Source: Escarpia spicata
Lineage: Eukaryota > Annelida > Polychaeta > Sabellida > Siboglinidae
Assembly (NCBI GenBank): GCA_963995525.1
Contig: OZ023209.1
Coordinates: 14,003,097 to 14,067,096 of the forward strand
DNA length: 64,000 bases
Reading direction: 5' to 3'
Below are positions 1 to 12,744 of the stretch, piece by piece. The first letter of the stretch is position 1; each line of letters starts with the position of its first letter. Below the pieces are notes generated by a model. It searched no databases. It was not told the DNA's origin and saw nothing but the letters and a program-made list of their open reading frames with translations. Position numbers and translations under genes: made by a program.

Positions 1-839
1 ATATTTGTCAGTGGCGTGCGTGCGTGCGTTTTGGTTTGCGTGTCAATATGCCCGTATGTAATGCTTGTAGTTTGTATGTCTGCCATGATACATGTTTTGC
101 ATATCTTGCAATGTTACGTCACCCACATTTAAACGTTTCTTTGGGGGAAGACAAACGGTAATCGGAATCTGTTTGTCGGCAGAACAAAAGGATTCCATCA
201 CCTATGGGGGTCCTTGTAGTGTAGCTGTTCATCTCACCCTTACCTTTTACCTTCTTCTGGCTCCACCACCCACCCCAATCCCCATCCCTTGCTTTCATTC
301 TCTACTGCCCTTCACATGCCACCATATCTCGCCTAACCTCATCTGAGCAGTTGTCTTCCCCGAACCCTTCCACCCTCCACCATGAGGGCATTCGCCCTCT
401 TCGTTTACCATTATCTTCCATTTGTTCTGCTAATCGAGTCGGTTACTGCTACTATGCTAGATGGCTAGATACGGTCACGTCTCTTGCAATATATTTATCC
501 ACGCGCCCTGTTGAATTCGGCGAACTGAGATGCATTCCTCGGGTACCATCACGGGGGTTAGTTTATGATTTGCGTGATATGTCCCCTCAATATCTTTCAC
601 AAAGACTACAGCATCACATAAACAACAATCACACATCTAACTGAATTGCTCACGACACCAGCTGCTTAAAAAGCAGCGCATATGTGTTCAGTCGTCGCTG
701 CTTGTATTATTAATAATGTTTCTCTGCAAGGGATGTAACACCTTTGTAAACTGCAGTATTCCTTGTCAATAAGTGCATTTCCATAGTGGATGTAACTACG
801 TCGACTCTTTGTAGCATTATAAAACACAAATGTTAGGGT
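1..839. other. Unassigned flank, no recognisable gene
   Basis: Two short open frames (92-346 and 351-644, plus strand) exist, but neither resembles a known family, has a convincing splice context or shows a biased composition. Bases 20-30 contain a short GCGT-type simple repeat. I see no RNA gene or promoter signature here. Confidence 0.4.
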
Positions 840-859
840 TTAATGACGGCAGGAACGCG

Positions 860-1100
860 TTACGAGCGAGAACACAAACGCAATGCAGCTATCCAGGCCG
901 CACTTTACCTCATATATTATCCAAAGCTTTCCATCACGAGTGCGCCCTTTCAGCATACTGGTAACGATGTAACGCTTCGGTAAACAGCAGAGTTGGGTTA
1001 ATGACAACAGAATGTGCGTTTCATGCAAGAACATAAAAGCAGTGCACTTATCCCAGTAGCAAGTTACCTGATATATTATCCAAAGCTTTTTTTACGACGA
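860..1100. repeat. Diverged tandem duplication, about 160-bp period
   Basis: Two adjacent copies share the order of blocks: AACAYAAAMGCARTGCA, then a TTACCT(C/G)ATATATTATCCAAAGCTTT block, then an ACGA-rich segment. The conserved block ends near 932 and again near 1089. A weaker third copy may lie upstream (about 690-800). Non-coding as far as I can see. Confidence 0.5.
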
Positions 1101-1530
1101 TCAATGCCCCTCTCGGCGCATTGATGACGGTTAGTGTTCTGTCGGTTGTACAGAGATAACTAAATAGATCTACAACATATTATTGATCGACAAATTAAAC
1201 CAGATGTGATTTCAATGTATTTTCACCAGGGCCGGTCTTAGTTCCAGTCAGGTGCATATTTCTTGTTCTTCAATTAACGCTTCGATTTTGTGTGTCGCTA
1301 TTCTGAACACTCGATGGATTACAATCGGATTGCACATGCAGCGTGTTCGGAACTGTGATAATCTCCAATACTTCCCACTCCCTCAATCTAGAAAAACTTA
1401 GCCCCCTTCGGTACTGGGAAATACATTATGGAGCACTAGATGGCTAATTTTGTTCGTAATAAAACATTGCTGGGGACACGCCACGGGTTCATGTGTACAC
1501 TGTTTAGTGACAAAGGTTCGTCCATGAGTG

Positions 1531-1592
1531 CGTGTGCGTGTGCGTGTGCGTGTGCGTGTGCGTGTTCGTGTGCGTGTACGTGTGTCTCTGTG
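1531..1592. repeat. GTGCGT/GTGT microsatellite
   Basis: Pure and slightly interrupted GTGCGT and GTGT units. The open frames through it on both strands are artefacts of the repeat. Confidence 0.9.
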
Positions 1593-1654
1593 TCTGAGTT
1601 GTTTTGTGGTGATACATATACTGATGCTGAAACAAAAGTGTTATTCGTATCGAA

Positions 1655-1905
1655 TTTAGTTCATTATAAACACAGCTCCTGTACAAAATGTAAGTGTGCA
1701 ATATCCATACAAAAAATACTCATGCAAAGGTTGTACATTTAAACGAATTTACCTTTTTTTGGTAGGCCTACAGGACGTCATCTTTATGAAGTTGTCATTA
1801 TAAACACAACTCCAATTCAAACACATTCACTCTTGCTAAGTTTTGCATTCCAATGAATTTTGCTATTCCTGGTAGGCCTACAGGACATCTTCTTTCGCTC
1901 TAGTT
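1655..1905. repeat. Imperfect tandem repeat with GGTAGGCCTACAGGAC cores
   Basis: The motif GGTAGGCCTACAGGAC occurs twice (about 1760 and about 1871), each time followed by a CATCTT-type stretch. The block TCATTATAAACACA(G/A)CTCC also occurs twice (about 1662 and about 1796). The core contains the palindrome GTAGGCCTAC. Transposon-derived or simple tandem duplication; no coding signal. Confidence 0.5.
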
Positions 1906-2439
1906 CTGCCATTATTGATAACGTCTTATCCGGGAGAGAAGAATAACGTCACATCCGGGAGGAGAAGGATAATACGAGTTCCCATATATTGTTCTTAACC
2001 CATATGCATTTAATGTAAGAAGCATTGTAATGTCAAGCTATATTGACTTAGATTGAATGCAAAACGAGTTTCATTTCTTAACTGCTATGGAGCTAGAGGA
2101 GTTGTTTTTAAATAGCAATTTTTACATTATCTTATTTATTTATTTGATACCAAACAACATCTAACGAGTTCGTCGTAGGCGTAGTACGTTTACAACCAGA
2201 AATTTTATAAAACGGAAGTTTAGCGGAAACATGGATAATCCTTTAAAAAAGATGTACGGGTAGATCCTTCTAAAATAGTTTATAAGTAATATTTATCAAA
2301 AATAATACGCCAGTGTACTACTATAACCTTGTTGAATTCACAGGATTTAAACTGCATTGAGAGCGCTTTACTGAGTGACTGAATAATTGAATGAATGAAT
2401 GAACGTTTATTCAAAACCTACTCAACGATATATGTATAC

Positions 2440-2650
2440 ATATACTTGTGTGTATATATATATATATATAATTACACACATATATGTATATATATTCTCA
2501 GTTGTATTATAGTTAAACTTGTGTATGTCTGGTATATATATAAATACATATATATATATGTATATATATATTCTCACTTGTATTATATTTAAACTTGTTT
2601 GACTGGTATATATATATATATATATATATATACCAGGTATATACATATTT

Positions 2651-2684
<34 letters not shown>

Positions 2685-2722
2685 AGACAAACAAGTTTAA
2701 CTACACCACAAGTGAGAATGTA
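2440..2722. repeat. TA-rich array with one inverted and two direct flank copies
   Basis: Long (TA)n runs alternate with three copies of a roughly 40-bp unit (ATTCTCASTTGT ... TTAAACTTGT ... CTGGTATATA). Copies at about 2494-2540 and 2570-2612 are direct. The copy at about 2680-2720 is inverted and ends in AAGTGAGAAT. The arrangement can fold into a large cruciform. Confidence 0.75.
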
Positions 2723-4800
2723 TAATGTTTGAATGGGGTAAATACAAAGTCACTGACTTTTATGAATATTTACCCCTGACATGTATAGATAGACATTGGT
2801 GTTACTTTTATTGAACTTGCTATTCCTCTACCCGAATGAGAGCCTAGCAAGTATAATTGATAGCATGTAATGGAAGCTGTTCATATTCAATATGTAAAGT
2901 ATATGATAAGTACTGATCTGGTAGTTACCACAATGGCAGAATTATATTTGTTGATGAGTTTATTTACATTTCAACAACCTCTGTCTTAAACAGTCTGTTA
3001 AGAATAGTGCTACTTACATTGGCAAAGGTTTTTTGGCAAACTGCAAAAAATGTGTCTTCGGACTTTCACATGCTCTAAACGCCACAAAAATGAACGTATG
3101 TTTAACTCGTGCAAAGCAAACAAATTATCTGTAAGTTCTCTGCTCAATCTACTTCAACGGTCCAGTAGGTTTAGAGACATAATCTCTTAAAAATGAGGAG
3201 TACCCAAAACACGTGTCTTTTGCGATTTTCCACTTATTGCAACGCTGATTTTTAATATTATTTATGGCATTAGAACCTTTCTTTTGCGTCTGTGTTTCAG
3301 AAAATACATGATATTGGGACATGTATATATGCAATCTATGAAAATGTTGGAAACATTGTCTTGAGGGACCAATTGATGTTGTCCACAGATTTACTGTTTA
3401 TCACGACATCCAAGACAAACCAAGCTCAACCACATCAAGAATCGTGATATTAGAATGACTTAATGTTCCTATGATACAGGGGATGATTATATCTATATAA
3501 AAACAATAATTTCTATACTACTTCCAACCAAAAAATTTTCTGCTATATACTTCTCATATTATTTGTCAGTAATACCAGTTAGATTATGCTACAAGAAGTC
3601 AAATAATGCAAACCTTTCCGGTTTTGTATTGTAATTTATGCACATTAGCTTATCTAAATGACAAAAACACTATGATGTTTATTACGACATCGCCGTTTAT
3701 TAAGATATCTGGACCTTGTGGAAGACGTGTTTATGTAGTAATACGGGATGTTATGGCGTAGCTACGTATCTCGTAGGGGTACTTAATTTCCATTGTAGTT
3801 GTGTTTTTAAATAACCATTAGTGTATTTTTCAACAAATATGGTACATATAAATATTTGGTTATTGTTTTAAATAATATGCATGAATGGGGTACATACATT
3901 TCCCTAATAAAATAGTCAAACACATTTAAAATATCAGCATGTGGTCCCGTAGTAACTTGCATCAAATTACATTAATAATCCAAATATGCCATGAAAATGC
4001 TAACATCAAAAATGGTTGAAGTGGTTTTCAAGGTAATTTCAGCCTATATACCACATCGTATTAGCTAAACAAAACAAATATTTGAATTTCATGATATATA
4101 CTTAATTTGTTGTATGATTTTCCATATTTGTTAAATACGGATTTTTTCCTTCACTGATGGGAACAAGTGAACATTTCTCTTGTGAAGGATAATGGCAAAC
4201 TATCAACATAATTTTACTTTTTAAAACAGAGAAACCAACAATTGAGGTTTGGTAAAGTTTTAGTGTAAAAATGGAAGAATTTCAAGTATGTATGCAGCTG
4301 GTGTCAGTGCAGCATGGCGCTGTCTTTGCGCCGAAGTAGTCCTGGCAGTTGTTTGAAGCAGGACTTGAGAAGGACCACTACCCTTGTGGTCTGGGCTGCA
4401 GTGAAATGCAATATCAGTGTAACCACAAACAGAGATGCTCATCTCTCCATTCCGAGTGTCGTGAACTTCTTTCTTCCAAAGTTTAAGTTATTTAGTGGCC
4501 AGCATATGGCGACTTCACAGAAATCGTGAACAAGTTGGTGTTGTCTGCAACATTCTTCAAGATGCAGTACTGGTGGTAAGCAATCCCATTAGAAAGTACT
4601 CAGTATTTATGTGTGAAGATATTTTGATGATATATTGCCAAATGGAAGGCAAAAAGATATTATAATTATAGTATATTATTGGTACTGTTGGAACAATGGA
4701 GTAGAATATTTCTACAGTGAACGCAAAAACAACCACTTCCCTATGCATTGTTTTATCAAAGGGAATAGTGCTGGAACAATTCACACACATTCCAAACTTT
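2723..4800. other. AT-rich stretch without recognised genes
   Basis: Only short open frames are present (for example 4314-4529 plus and 4557-4856 minus). None has a recognisable domain. The last few hundred bases lead directly into the gypsy integrase remnant and may be a decayed part of that element. Confidence 0.4.
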
Positions 4801-4818
4801 CCTTTTATATATATATAT

Positions 4819-5519
4819 AGTTCTGAATTCCGTGAGTTTGCGAAGCGAATGAACATGGTGCGTGCAACATCTTGTCCACACCATCACCAGACGATCAAAC
4901 GAAGCTTGAAGAAGATGTTGTCTGACGGGAAGAGTTTGCTGGAGACTCTGGCAGCAGTGCGCAGTTTGCCGATAGGTGATGGATTGCCATCACCAGCAGT
5001 CTTACTGCAAGGTAGAAATCTGCGTACCAATCTACATCAGATGGAGCGCATTTTAAAACCACAGCACACTGATGTAGAGTTGGTTCGACGAAAACTGGAA
5101 ACAAGACAGGCGACAGCTGCAAACTATCACGATGCCGCCAGGTCGAGGTTCCGACCTGAACTACACTCAGGCGAGGCCGTGAGGATGAGACACAACGGAA
5201 AGTGGCAGCCGGCGCAGTGAGTCGACACGATCAGACGCCAGTCTTACTGGTTGGAAACGGAAAGTAGATCGGTGCTGCAACTGAATCGCAACCAGATCAA
5301 CACGACGGCCAGGGCAGTGCCACACCTGCTACAGACAACCGTAGTAACATCAGTAGTGGACGTCCGTGTCCCGTTAATACCCAACCATCGGGCAGTGTGG
5401 AGCAGCCGATTAACGTACAATTCGCCGAGTCGCACAGACAGATCGGAAGAGCCAACGCTTCGCCGCAGTGAAAGTACCGGTTTGCGTCCGAAATATCTCC
5501 AGGACTTTGTACCCAATTA
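4819..5519 (+). pseudogene. Ty3/gypsy retrotransposon pol remnant (integrase C-terminal part)
   Basis: The frame begins with EFREFAKRM and TSCPHHHQ, the end of the integrase catalytic core as seen in many metazoan gypsy elements. It continues through KNML-like, SPAVLLQGR and VRMRHNGKW blocks, the last being the chromodomain/GPY-type C-terminal end. One in-frame TGA at 5218-5220 interrupts it, and the frame then continues to 5519 (RQSYWLETES, LNRNQI). Everything upstream (gag, protease, RT, RNase H, integrase N-terminus) is missing, so it is a dead 5'-truncated copy. A purine tract and an LTR-like start follow at about 5620-5640, as expected for the 3' end of such an element. Confidence 0.8.
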
Positions 5520-5633
5520 GAAAACAGTTGTAGTCAACGCGAAATGGACGATACATAGAGGTAGTAAACTTGGTCTTGGAGATCGTAATAATAAAATGTA
5601 TAACAGCCTTACTTACGTTTGTAAAAAAGGGAG

Positions 5634-5676
5634 ATGTTATGTGTACTGTACTGTAGGGTAGTGTGTTTGTCACTTT
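5634..5676 (+). mobile_element. Left part of split gypsy 3' LTR
   Basis: A polypurine tract (AAAAAAGGGAGA) is directly followed by TGTTATGTG, the expected TG start of an LTR. The LTR is cut after about 43 bp by the inverted-repeat element that starts at about 5677. The continuation appears to lie at 12452-12582, ending in GCGTAACA, the imperfect inverse of the start. Confidence 0.55.
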
Positions 5677-7020
5677 AAGGCGGCGATACACGGTCCGATT
5701 GTCTCGGATGAAACCGTCCGATTACCACGTAAATGATGAAATCGTATCGTATGCCTGTCTGGCCGAGTCAATCGCATCCGAGTCACTTGGACGAAGTATT
5801 TTTAGAGCAGGCTCTATTTTTCATACGATTCCATCGGACGTTCGGTGATATTGACCAATCAGAAAACAGCAATAAGGTTGAACTTCGACCTCCTTCAATA
5901 AAATGGTCTCCGATGACTTCGGTAAAACCTCACCTTAAATATTTGTTGAGCTATATCATGAAGATTCGCCATGGAACGCGGCGAACCCAATTTACAATGA
6001 CAGAAGCAACGGTTACGGATCGTCTGAAAGTTCTCGAGAATGACGGCTAGTGAAGCAAGTTTCAAAAAATGGAAGATTATAACGCAGAACGTCTGTCACT
6101 GTCAGAATTGTCAACGCCAACGGACGGCGAACAGACTGAGTCAGAAATGACAGAACGTCAGAAGTAAGTAGCGACGGCGGCGTCATTATATTTGGATTAT
6201 CAAATAACTGTATTTAAGTTAAAACGATATATAGTCATATTGATAAGTGTCAGCGTGAAGTGCATTTTTATTCTGCAAAGCAGTGCTCGTCTGAAATACA
6301 TTCATAACATTGATGATTGACATGTCATTGTCCTAGCCTGGGGCTGGGCTATGCCTATGGCTGTACATTTCCTTTCTTTGTATTGTTTATTATCGCTGCA
6401 ATTTGCAAGTGCCAACACTGTATCAAACTTGTACCAACCATGAAATTATACTAGAATATTTAATCCTTTTAAAATGTTGCGCCGGCGGCAATGGCATTTT
6501 TAAAAACGTAATTTTCGTGTTTGATATTCGACGTCTTCGTACTAAAATACAGACCCATTGACTATCGTTACGTGTCCCACTTTTGTGCTTGTGGGCCTTG
6601 GACTTGGTATTGAGTCATTTTGTTTCTCTTCCGTTAGCCAGCTTCAGTGAAAGTTTATGTTGAATTGACAGCTATAATTTATAATAATAAACATGGTTGG
6701 CTGTCACCATCCAGTCAAACGTTGTTGATTTGAGAAAAACGACACTATATCAAGATACAACGAAATTTCGCGACGTACGAATTTTGGGAACTAGTAAACT
6801 TCACAGTTCACTTGTTCTCTTTCACGCGTAGAATGGAGACACTCATACAATTTACTGGCTGTGTGAGCGTTTCTGTTACCAGTGTGAAATTTTTTATAAA
6901 CAAAATATTGACATCTAGACATTGGCTGGTACTAGAAAGAGGTTGCGTAGATGACACATTGTTGAAAATTATGCCTGTGCCTGTGGTGTCCTTGTCAATA
7001 TGCTATCTGGATCTTCACTG

Positions 7021-10000
7021 AGACGTAGCTAAAAAAACTGGAGATGAAGCGATTGTGGCTGAACTGACGCCTCCCGGCTACACAATCAATCATGTAGCAC
7101 GTGGTCGTGGCGGCGGAGTTGCCATAGTTCATCGAAATACCTTCAACACCAAGATCCTCCCAAAGCTGCCATTCACAACCATCAAACTTCTCCGTCTGCA
7201 ACTCACCAACCCGTTCTTGTTGAAATACAATATCTGGGTCGTTTATCACCCGCCTGCATCAAGTAAGACATCTGGAACAATATCGAATTTTTACGCTGAA
7301 CTTGAGCAGCTATTCATCGAGGCATCCATCTCCGTTGTTGCTACTGTCATCATTGGTGACTTCAATGTTCATTTTGATGATACCCTCAAATCAGAACCAC
7401 TTCGCACTCTATGTGAATCGTTCAATCTAACTCAACATGTACATTCGCCAACGCACCAAACTGGACATATATTGGATCTTGCGATATTAGTCAAACTGAT
7501 GACGACTTCATTACTTCCGTTACTGTGCATCCTGACTCTCTGTCTGACCACCATCGCATTGAACTCACACTAAGAGCACTGAAGCCTGCAGTAAAAACTA
7601 AGACGATTGCAAAGCGGAATTTCAGGAACATTGAAACAGATGCACTCCGAAACGATATCGAGTCTGTATGTGCTGACATGACATTGCGTACATGCGCGAA
7701 TGATCGACAAGCAGAGGATTTGGTGGAGATGTACAAAACCTGTCTCACTGAGTGCCTTGACAAACATGCCCCGTTACGCAATGTGAAAGTAAGAGACAGC
7801 ACACCACATCCCTGGTACGACTCTGACATCGACGACGCCAGGGATAAGAAGCGGAAACGGGAGAATGTGTGGAGAAGAACTAAACTGGAGATTCATCGGC
7901 AATTATATGTCACCGCTCGTGAAGAATGCACTGCTTTGATATCGGCACGCAAAACGGATTATTATCAAAACCGCCTGGAGAAGGCAAACAACAAAACCAT
8001 GTTTCGATTACTGAGATAGCTTGATGGCCACCGCATACAGGAACACCCTGAATTCCACTTGACAGCCCAAATATGCGAACAATTTTCACGTTTCTTTAGT
8101 GAAAAGATTGACAAGCTCCTGCCAGGTCTGCAGTGTTTTAACATCATTGATAGGCCAACAGATGAAAGACGTTGTTTCACTGACAGTATCCATGCGTTTG
8201 ATCCAACGACGAACACAGAGATCACAGCGATTTGTGGTACTACTGGCAAAACGTGCGCGTTGGATCCTCTGCCTGCAATTCAGCTAAGAGACAATATGAC
8301 AAGTATTGTGTCTGTCATTACACGGATTACAAATGCTTCGCTGGACGAGGCAGTCATGCCAAAGTCGCTGAAGCATACAATTGTCCGTTCGCTTTTGAAG
8401 AAACCATCACTTGACAAAGACATTCTGAGCAGTTATCGACCTGTGAGTAACCTTACACAATTATCCAAAGTAATTGAGAAAGTGGTCGCGCTTAGGATAA
8501 TGACGCATGTGTCCGACCAGCAAATGGTTGAGTGCTTTCAGTCGGCGTATCGAAAAAACATTCGACCGAAACCGCGCTAATGTACGTTACAAGTGCCATC
8601 AAAACAGCCATGGACAATAAACAAGGAACCATCTTGGTTCTCGTTGATTTTAGTGCCGCCTTCGATACTATCAACCATGACATCTTGATTAAGCGTCTAC
8701 GTTTGCGCTATGGCTTTGTTGGAAAAGCACTGGACTGGATGACATCGTACCTGCAAGACCGGACGCAGCGAATTGTAATCGGTGACCAATCGTCGAGTAT
8801 TACTACTCTAACAACAGGTGTCCCGCAAGGCTCCGTCCTTGGACCACTGCTCTTTTCATTATATGTCCAACCTATCGGTGACATTATTCGAGCCCATGGA
8901 CTCTTCTTCCACCACTATGCTGACGACTTGCAGATCTACTCATATTTCGACCTGAATCGTTCCGCTTTAACGGCTGCGGTTCAGCAAATGGAGGACTGTT
9001 TGGGTGAAATAAAGAACTGGATGGCATGGAATTCTATGTGCATGAACGACGGCAAGACACAGTATCTTCCGATTGTACCCAAGTCTGCGGATGCAATCGT
9101 TGATGGCACTGTGATTCGCGTTGGTGGTTCTATAATTACAGCTTCAAGATGTGTTCAAAGTCTCGGTGCATGTCTTCATTGACAGGCACCTAGATATGAA
9201 AAAGCAAGTGTCGCAAACTGTTAGCGCATGCTCATTCTACCTCCGCCACATCAATCAGATTAGCCGTTTTTTACCCAAACCAACAAAGGAACGCGTAGTC
9301 AATGCCATCATCACATCACGGATTGACTACTGCAACGCACTCTTGTACGGCACGTCTGCAGTTAACGTCTGCAACGAATACACAACTCGGCTGCCAGACT
9401 GATTCTGCGTCGTCCACGTAGTGACAGCGCCACGCCCCTGTTACGCGAACTTCGTTGGCTGTCTGTTTCGCGCAGAGTGGATTACAAGATACTGGTACTC
9501 ACATACAAAGCCATGCACAATGACGCGCCCGTGTACCTGTGTGAACTCGTGCACCCATATCAACCGGCAAGAGCACTGCGCTCTGCGAACAGTAACATGT
9601 TGGAAGTGAAGCGAACTCGTATCAAGGCTGGGGACGGCTCGTTCGCTGTAGCTGCTGCGTCCCTATGGAACACTTTACCGAGTGTTGTTAAAACCTGTGA
9701 CACTCTCGCCAGCTTCATATGTCGTCTGAAGACACATTTCTTTTGTGTTTCATATTAGTGCCACTCTTCATGAACACTGCCCTCTACTAAAACCAATTTT
9801 AATTAGTCATCGTATTCGTATAATGATTATTCATTATTCCTCACGTAAACTATTTTATATCAAATGTTTTACTAAATTATTTATTATTATTAATTTTATA
9901 TAGTTATTGTGCTAGATTGATTATTATTAACATTATTTAATTTTGATGAATAACTGCTATTTATTTACTTGTTTATTTATAAATTCTAAATTATTCAATA

Positions 10001-10165
10001 TGTATGTATGTATTTATTTTATTCTTTACCACTAATATTTATTTTAAATTAATATACATATACATATTTATTGCAATTCTACCATTTTTATGTATTTTAA
10101 TATGTTGTGAAGCGCCACGAACAATACTGGATGTGGCGCTATACCAAATAAAATATATTATATAT
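7021..10165 (+). mobile_element. L2-clade LINE, 5'-truncated, multiply frameshifted
   Basis: Endonuclease motifs: RGRGGGVAIVHR and IIGDFNVHFDD, then SDHHRIEL after a frameshift near 7500. A TAG at 8017-8019 breaks the linker. RT motifs: SSYRPVSNL, then [29 protein letters not shown] and HYADDLQIYS (8532-9182). The thumb region follows in other frames (RIDYCNALLYG; YKILVLTYKAMH; SLWNTLPS), ending near 9758. The 3' UTR closes with a hairpin, AGCGCCAC (10111-10118) pairing with GTGGCGCT (10133-10140), then ACCAAATAAA and a TA tail. This is the conserved L2 3' end. At least four frame breaks make it inactive. Confidence 0.88.
10111..10140 (+). other. L2 LINE 3'-terminal RNA hairpin
   Basis: An 8-bp perfect stem with a 14-nt loop lies immediately before the A/T-rich tail. 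In L2-type elements this stem-loop is the likely recognition site for the element's own reverse transcriptase. The role here is inferred from position. Confidence 0.65.
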
Positions 10166-12150
10166 ATATATATATAATTCACTGTTGTTGACATGTTGAT
10201 ATAGATGACATGACAATCTTTTAATATTTTGTTAAAACAATATTCAACCATTTGTTTGCACTCAACTGGTGAAGTAATTGCTAATTTAGGGTTAGGATTA
10301 TTGTTAAGTTAGTTTTTTGAAGGCACAACATTGTGTGATTTGTGATTAGATCCACATAAATGTGTATATCTTTTTAATAAAAATGTGTACTGAACATACA
10401 AGTCATTTTGTTCCCTTCTTGTTTTCAGAAAAGGTGAACATGACCAAGATTACAATCAACATCATGCAGTATATCTTGCATGAAGACTTTGTGTCATAAA
10501 TTCAAGCCACAAGAATTGATTTTACTGTGAACAGTTATTTATGTATTGTGGCAAATTTGAAATATATTATTATGTGATGCTATTTTAGAAATAACATAAT
10601 GTAACATTAGTTTTGAAGCTGTGGATTATGTATGTTTCTGTAGACGTTTCTAGCATTAACATGACTTTGTAATATTAAACTGTTATTGTATGAATTCTCG
10701 TGATAAGGATCACACTGGAACTTATATATATATATATATAATGTTCCTTGTGTGAATGATTGTACATTATAGTTCATGCCAGAATGTGTGTTTCACAGCG
10801 GTTCCTCTTAACTAAGCGGATGTTCGTTATATTAGGCATCCTAACAGTCATGGTGGAGTCCATTGTTCCTACCACTTTGGTGCAGACTACCTGGTAATGT
10901 GTTGAAGGATGAATGAAAGTGTCAGTTCATGTGTAAAACTGGGTCAGTCCATGTGATACTTCATTCTGTGATTTGTTGTGCATCAAGAGGAATTTTTCTC
11001 CTTTATTATTTGCCATTTACATTAATATTTTATTTCACATTTTCAAATATTGTAACTATGTTTTACACATTATTGCTAAATAAATAATGTTACTACTATT
11101 AACTACACTTTGTGTAGGAATAGTCTTTGTGTGCCCAGCAATTGCAGTGTGGCCACATAAATAGTTTGGGACTCTCCTAAGAAAACCATAATTGAAAGGA
11201 GGCTGTGTTACGGAGGTGACCATAAAGAGAGGTTTGCATTCTATTACCCCATATTAGAATACAATAACAAATATAATTTGGTCATCAAACTGTAACCCTC
11301 CTGAGACACTTATTCCTGACACAAATATGTATGATGTGCCTCCTTGTTGTGGTTTCACTTTTAATATGGTGTTGTCCTACACCCAATATTTGAACATTGC
11401 TGTAAAACAGTTTACTGTAAGTGCATTTATTGTGTAATAAAATATGTGATGCATAATAGTGTTGTATTATTGGTTTGTACTATAGTTGGAAAAATAAAAT
11501 AATTCAATGCATTAATAATGAACCAACATCAAATATATGTATATTCATGTAGATATATATACGTACTGTTCAAATAAATTATAAAAATGTCATCTATATG
11601 TGGACCAGCAAGTGCGAATATAATCATATACATATATATATGGTCGATTCTCACAGAAGTGCAGCAATTTATAACATCACTTGCTTGCATTGTTCCCAGC
11701 CTTTGCTACCATAAATAGACATGTTGGGGAACCATACCAAGAAATTGGCCACCTTAAATCCTACTTCTGTGGTAATAGCAGTGGGTCAAAGTTGGAAGTG
11801 ATGATTCCAAAATAACCATACAAATGCACATATTTGGCATTGTATACGTTCCAGAGTCCAATAATTTATTTTATATTTGACAGTTCTGCTTGTCTGTAAG
11901 TAAGTGTTAGATCAGTTGAATATATTAGAGTTGAATTATATCATTATTTTTGTCACCATGCACAACACAATAAAGATAAAAACATGGATGTTTTCAACCT
12001 TGATCGAGCTGAAACCATCCAAAGATTAATGTAAATAACCCCTCACATCAATGTACTGGTGCATATTTTATACTAATTATAAAATATATTAAATAATCAT
12101 TATTAAACATAATATGCATGACTTAAAATTAACGCTGCCGGCTGAATTCG
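10166..12150. other. AT-rich sequence inside the inverted-repeat element, no gene recognised
   Basis: Contains short TA arrays (about 10720-10740 and 11550-11640). A possible acceptor-like CAG at about 10430 is followed by a short open stretch, which could pair with the donor at about 6165 but has no supporting homology. Nothing else is supportable. Confidence 0.35.
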
Positions 12151-12451
12151 TCACGTAAGTGCATCAGTCTCGTTTTTTAAAAATCTATATAAAATTGTCT
12201 GTATGACATCAAAATAATTAATTAAAATAATAATTATGCCCGTAAGTGATGTTACAGCATTGCCCCAAGACGTTACAAAAAAATATCAAACCAGCCACTA
12301 CCCCTACCACCGCACTAGCCCGATTGCCGACGGAATACGGCCAATCGTAACGTGTGTTTTTCCGCACGATTCTATCGCAACGAGTGACTCGGCCGAGGCA
12401 CTCGTACGACTCAATCGGTCCGATTGTCTCGTAACGTGTATCGCCGCCTTT

Positions 12452-12582
12452 ATAGGGTGATGTACTGTAGTAAACAGGAGTCGAAATAAAGTAGCCATGT
12501 AAACTAGTATCACTGGGTTGAGTATTGCCTTCATTGTTATTGTATGATACAGCATTACTGCGTAGCAAGTGACTGCGTAACA
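12452..12582 (+). mobile_element. Right part of split gypsy 3' LTR
   Basis: Begins right after the right terminal inverted repeat. It contains an AATAAA polyadenylation signal (12485-12490) and ends in GCGTAACA, giving a TG...CA LTR when added to 5634-5676 (about 174 bp in all). No 5' LTR was found in the window. The assignment is an inference from context, not from a second LTR copy. Confidence 0.45.
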
Positions 12583-12744
12583 TTCACGATCCTTCGTTCT
12601 CTTATTTTGTACCTGCGTTTTTGGATTTTGGCCTGTTTTCATTGGGTTATGTCCATAAAGGTAATATCCACTTCGCGTTCTAATTTGGTTGCGACCCTTG
12701 AGGATTTGGATATTATATCGTCTTTTGTTTTGTGATTTTACAGG

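Larger units (their letters stand above)
5677..12451. mobile_element. Class II-like element with imperfect terminal inverted repeats, split by an L2 LINE
   Basis: The left end reads AAGGCGGCGATACACG and the right end is its inverse, CGTGTATCGCCGCCTT (about 12436-12451). Inside both ends sit many copies of TCCGATTG/CAATCGGA-like subterminal motifs, a layout typical of PIF/Harbinger- or hAT-type ends. I do not see a matching target duplication, so the superfamily is left open. A possible short open exon at 6069-6165 (starting MEDYNAERLSLSELS, ending at a GTAAGT) could be a remnant of an element gene, but it matches nothing I recognise. The L2 LINE at 7021-10165 lies inside and must be younger. 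Confidence 0.6.

Noticed and set aside
92..644. Two adjacent plus-strand open frames at the left edge
   Set aside because: No recognisable domain, no splice sites tying them together, and codon content not distinctive.
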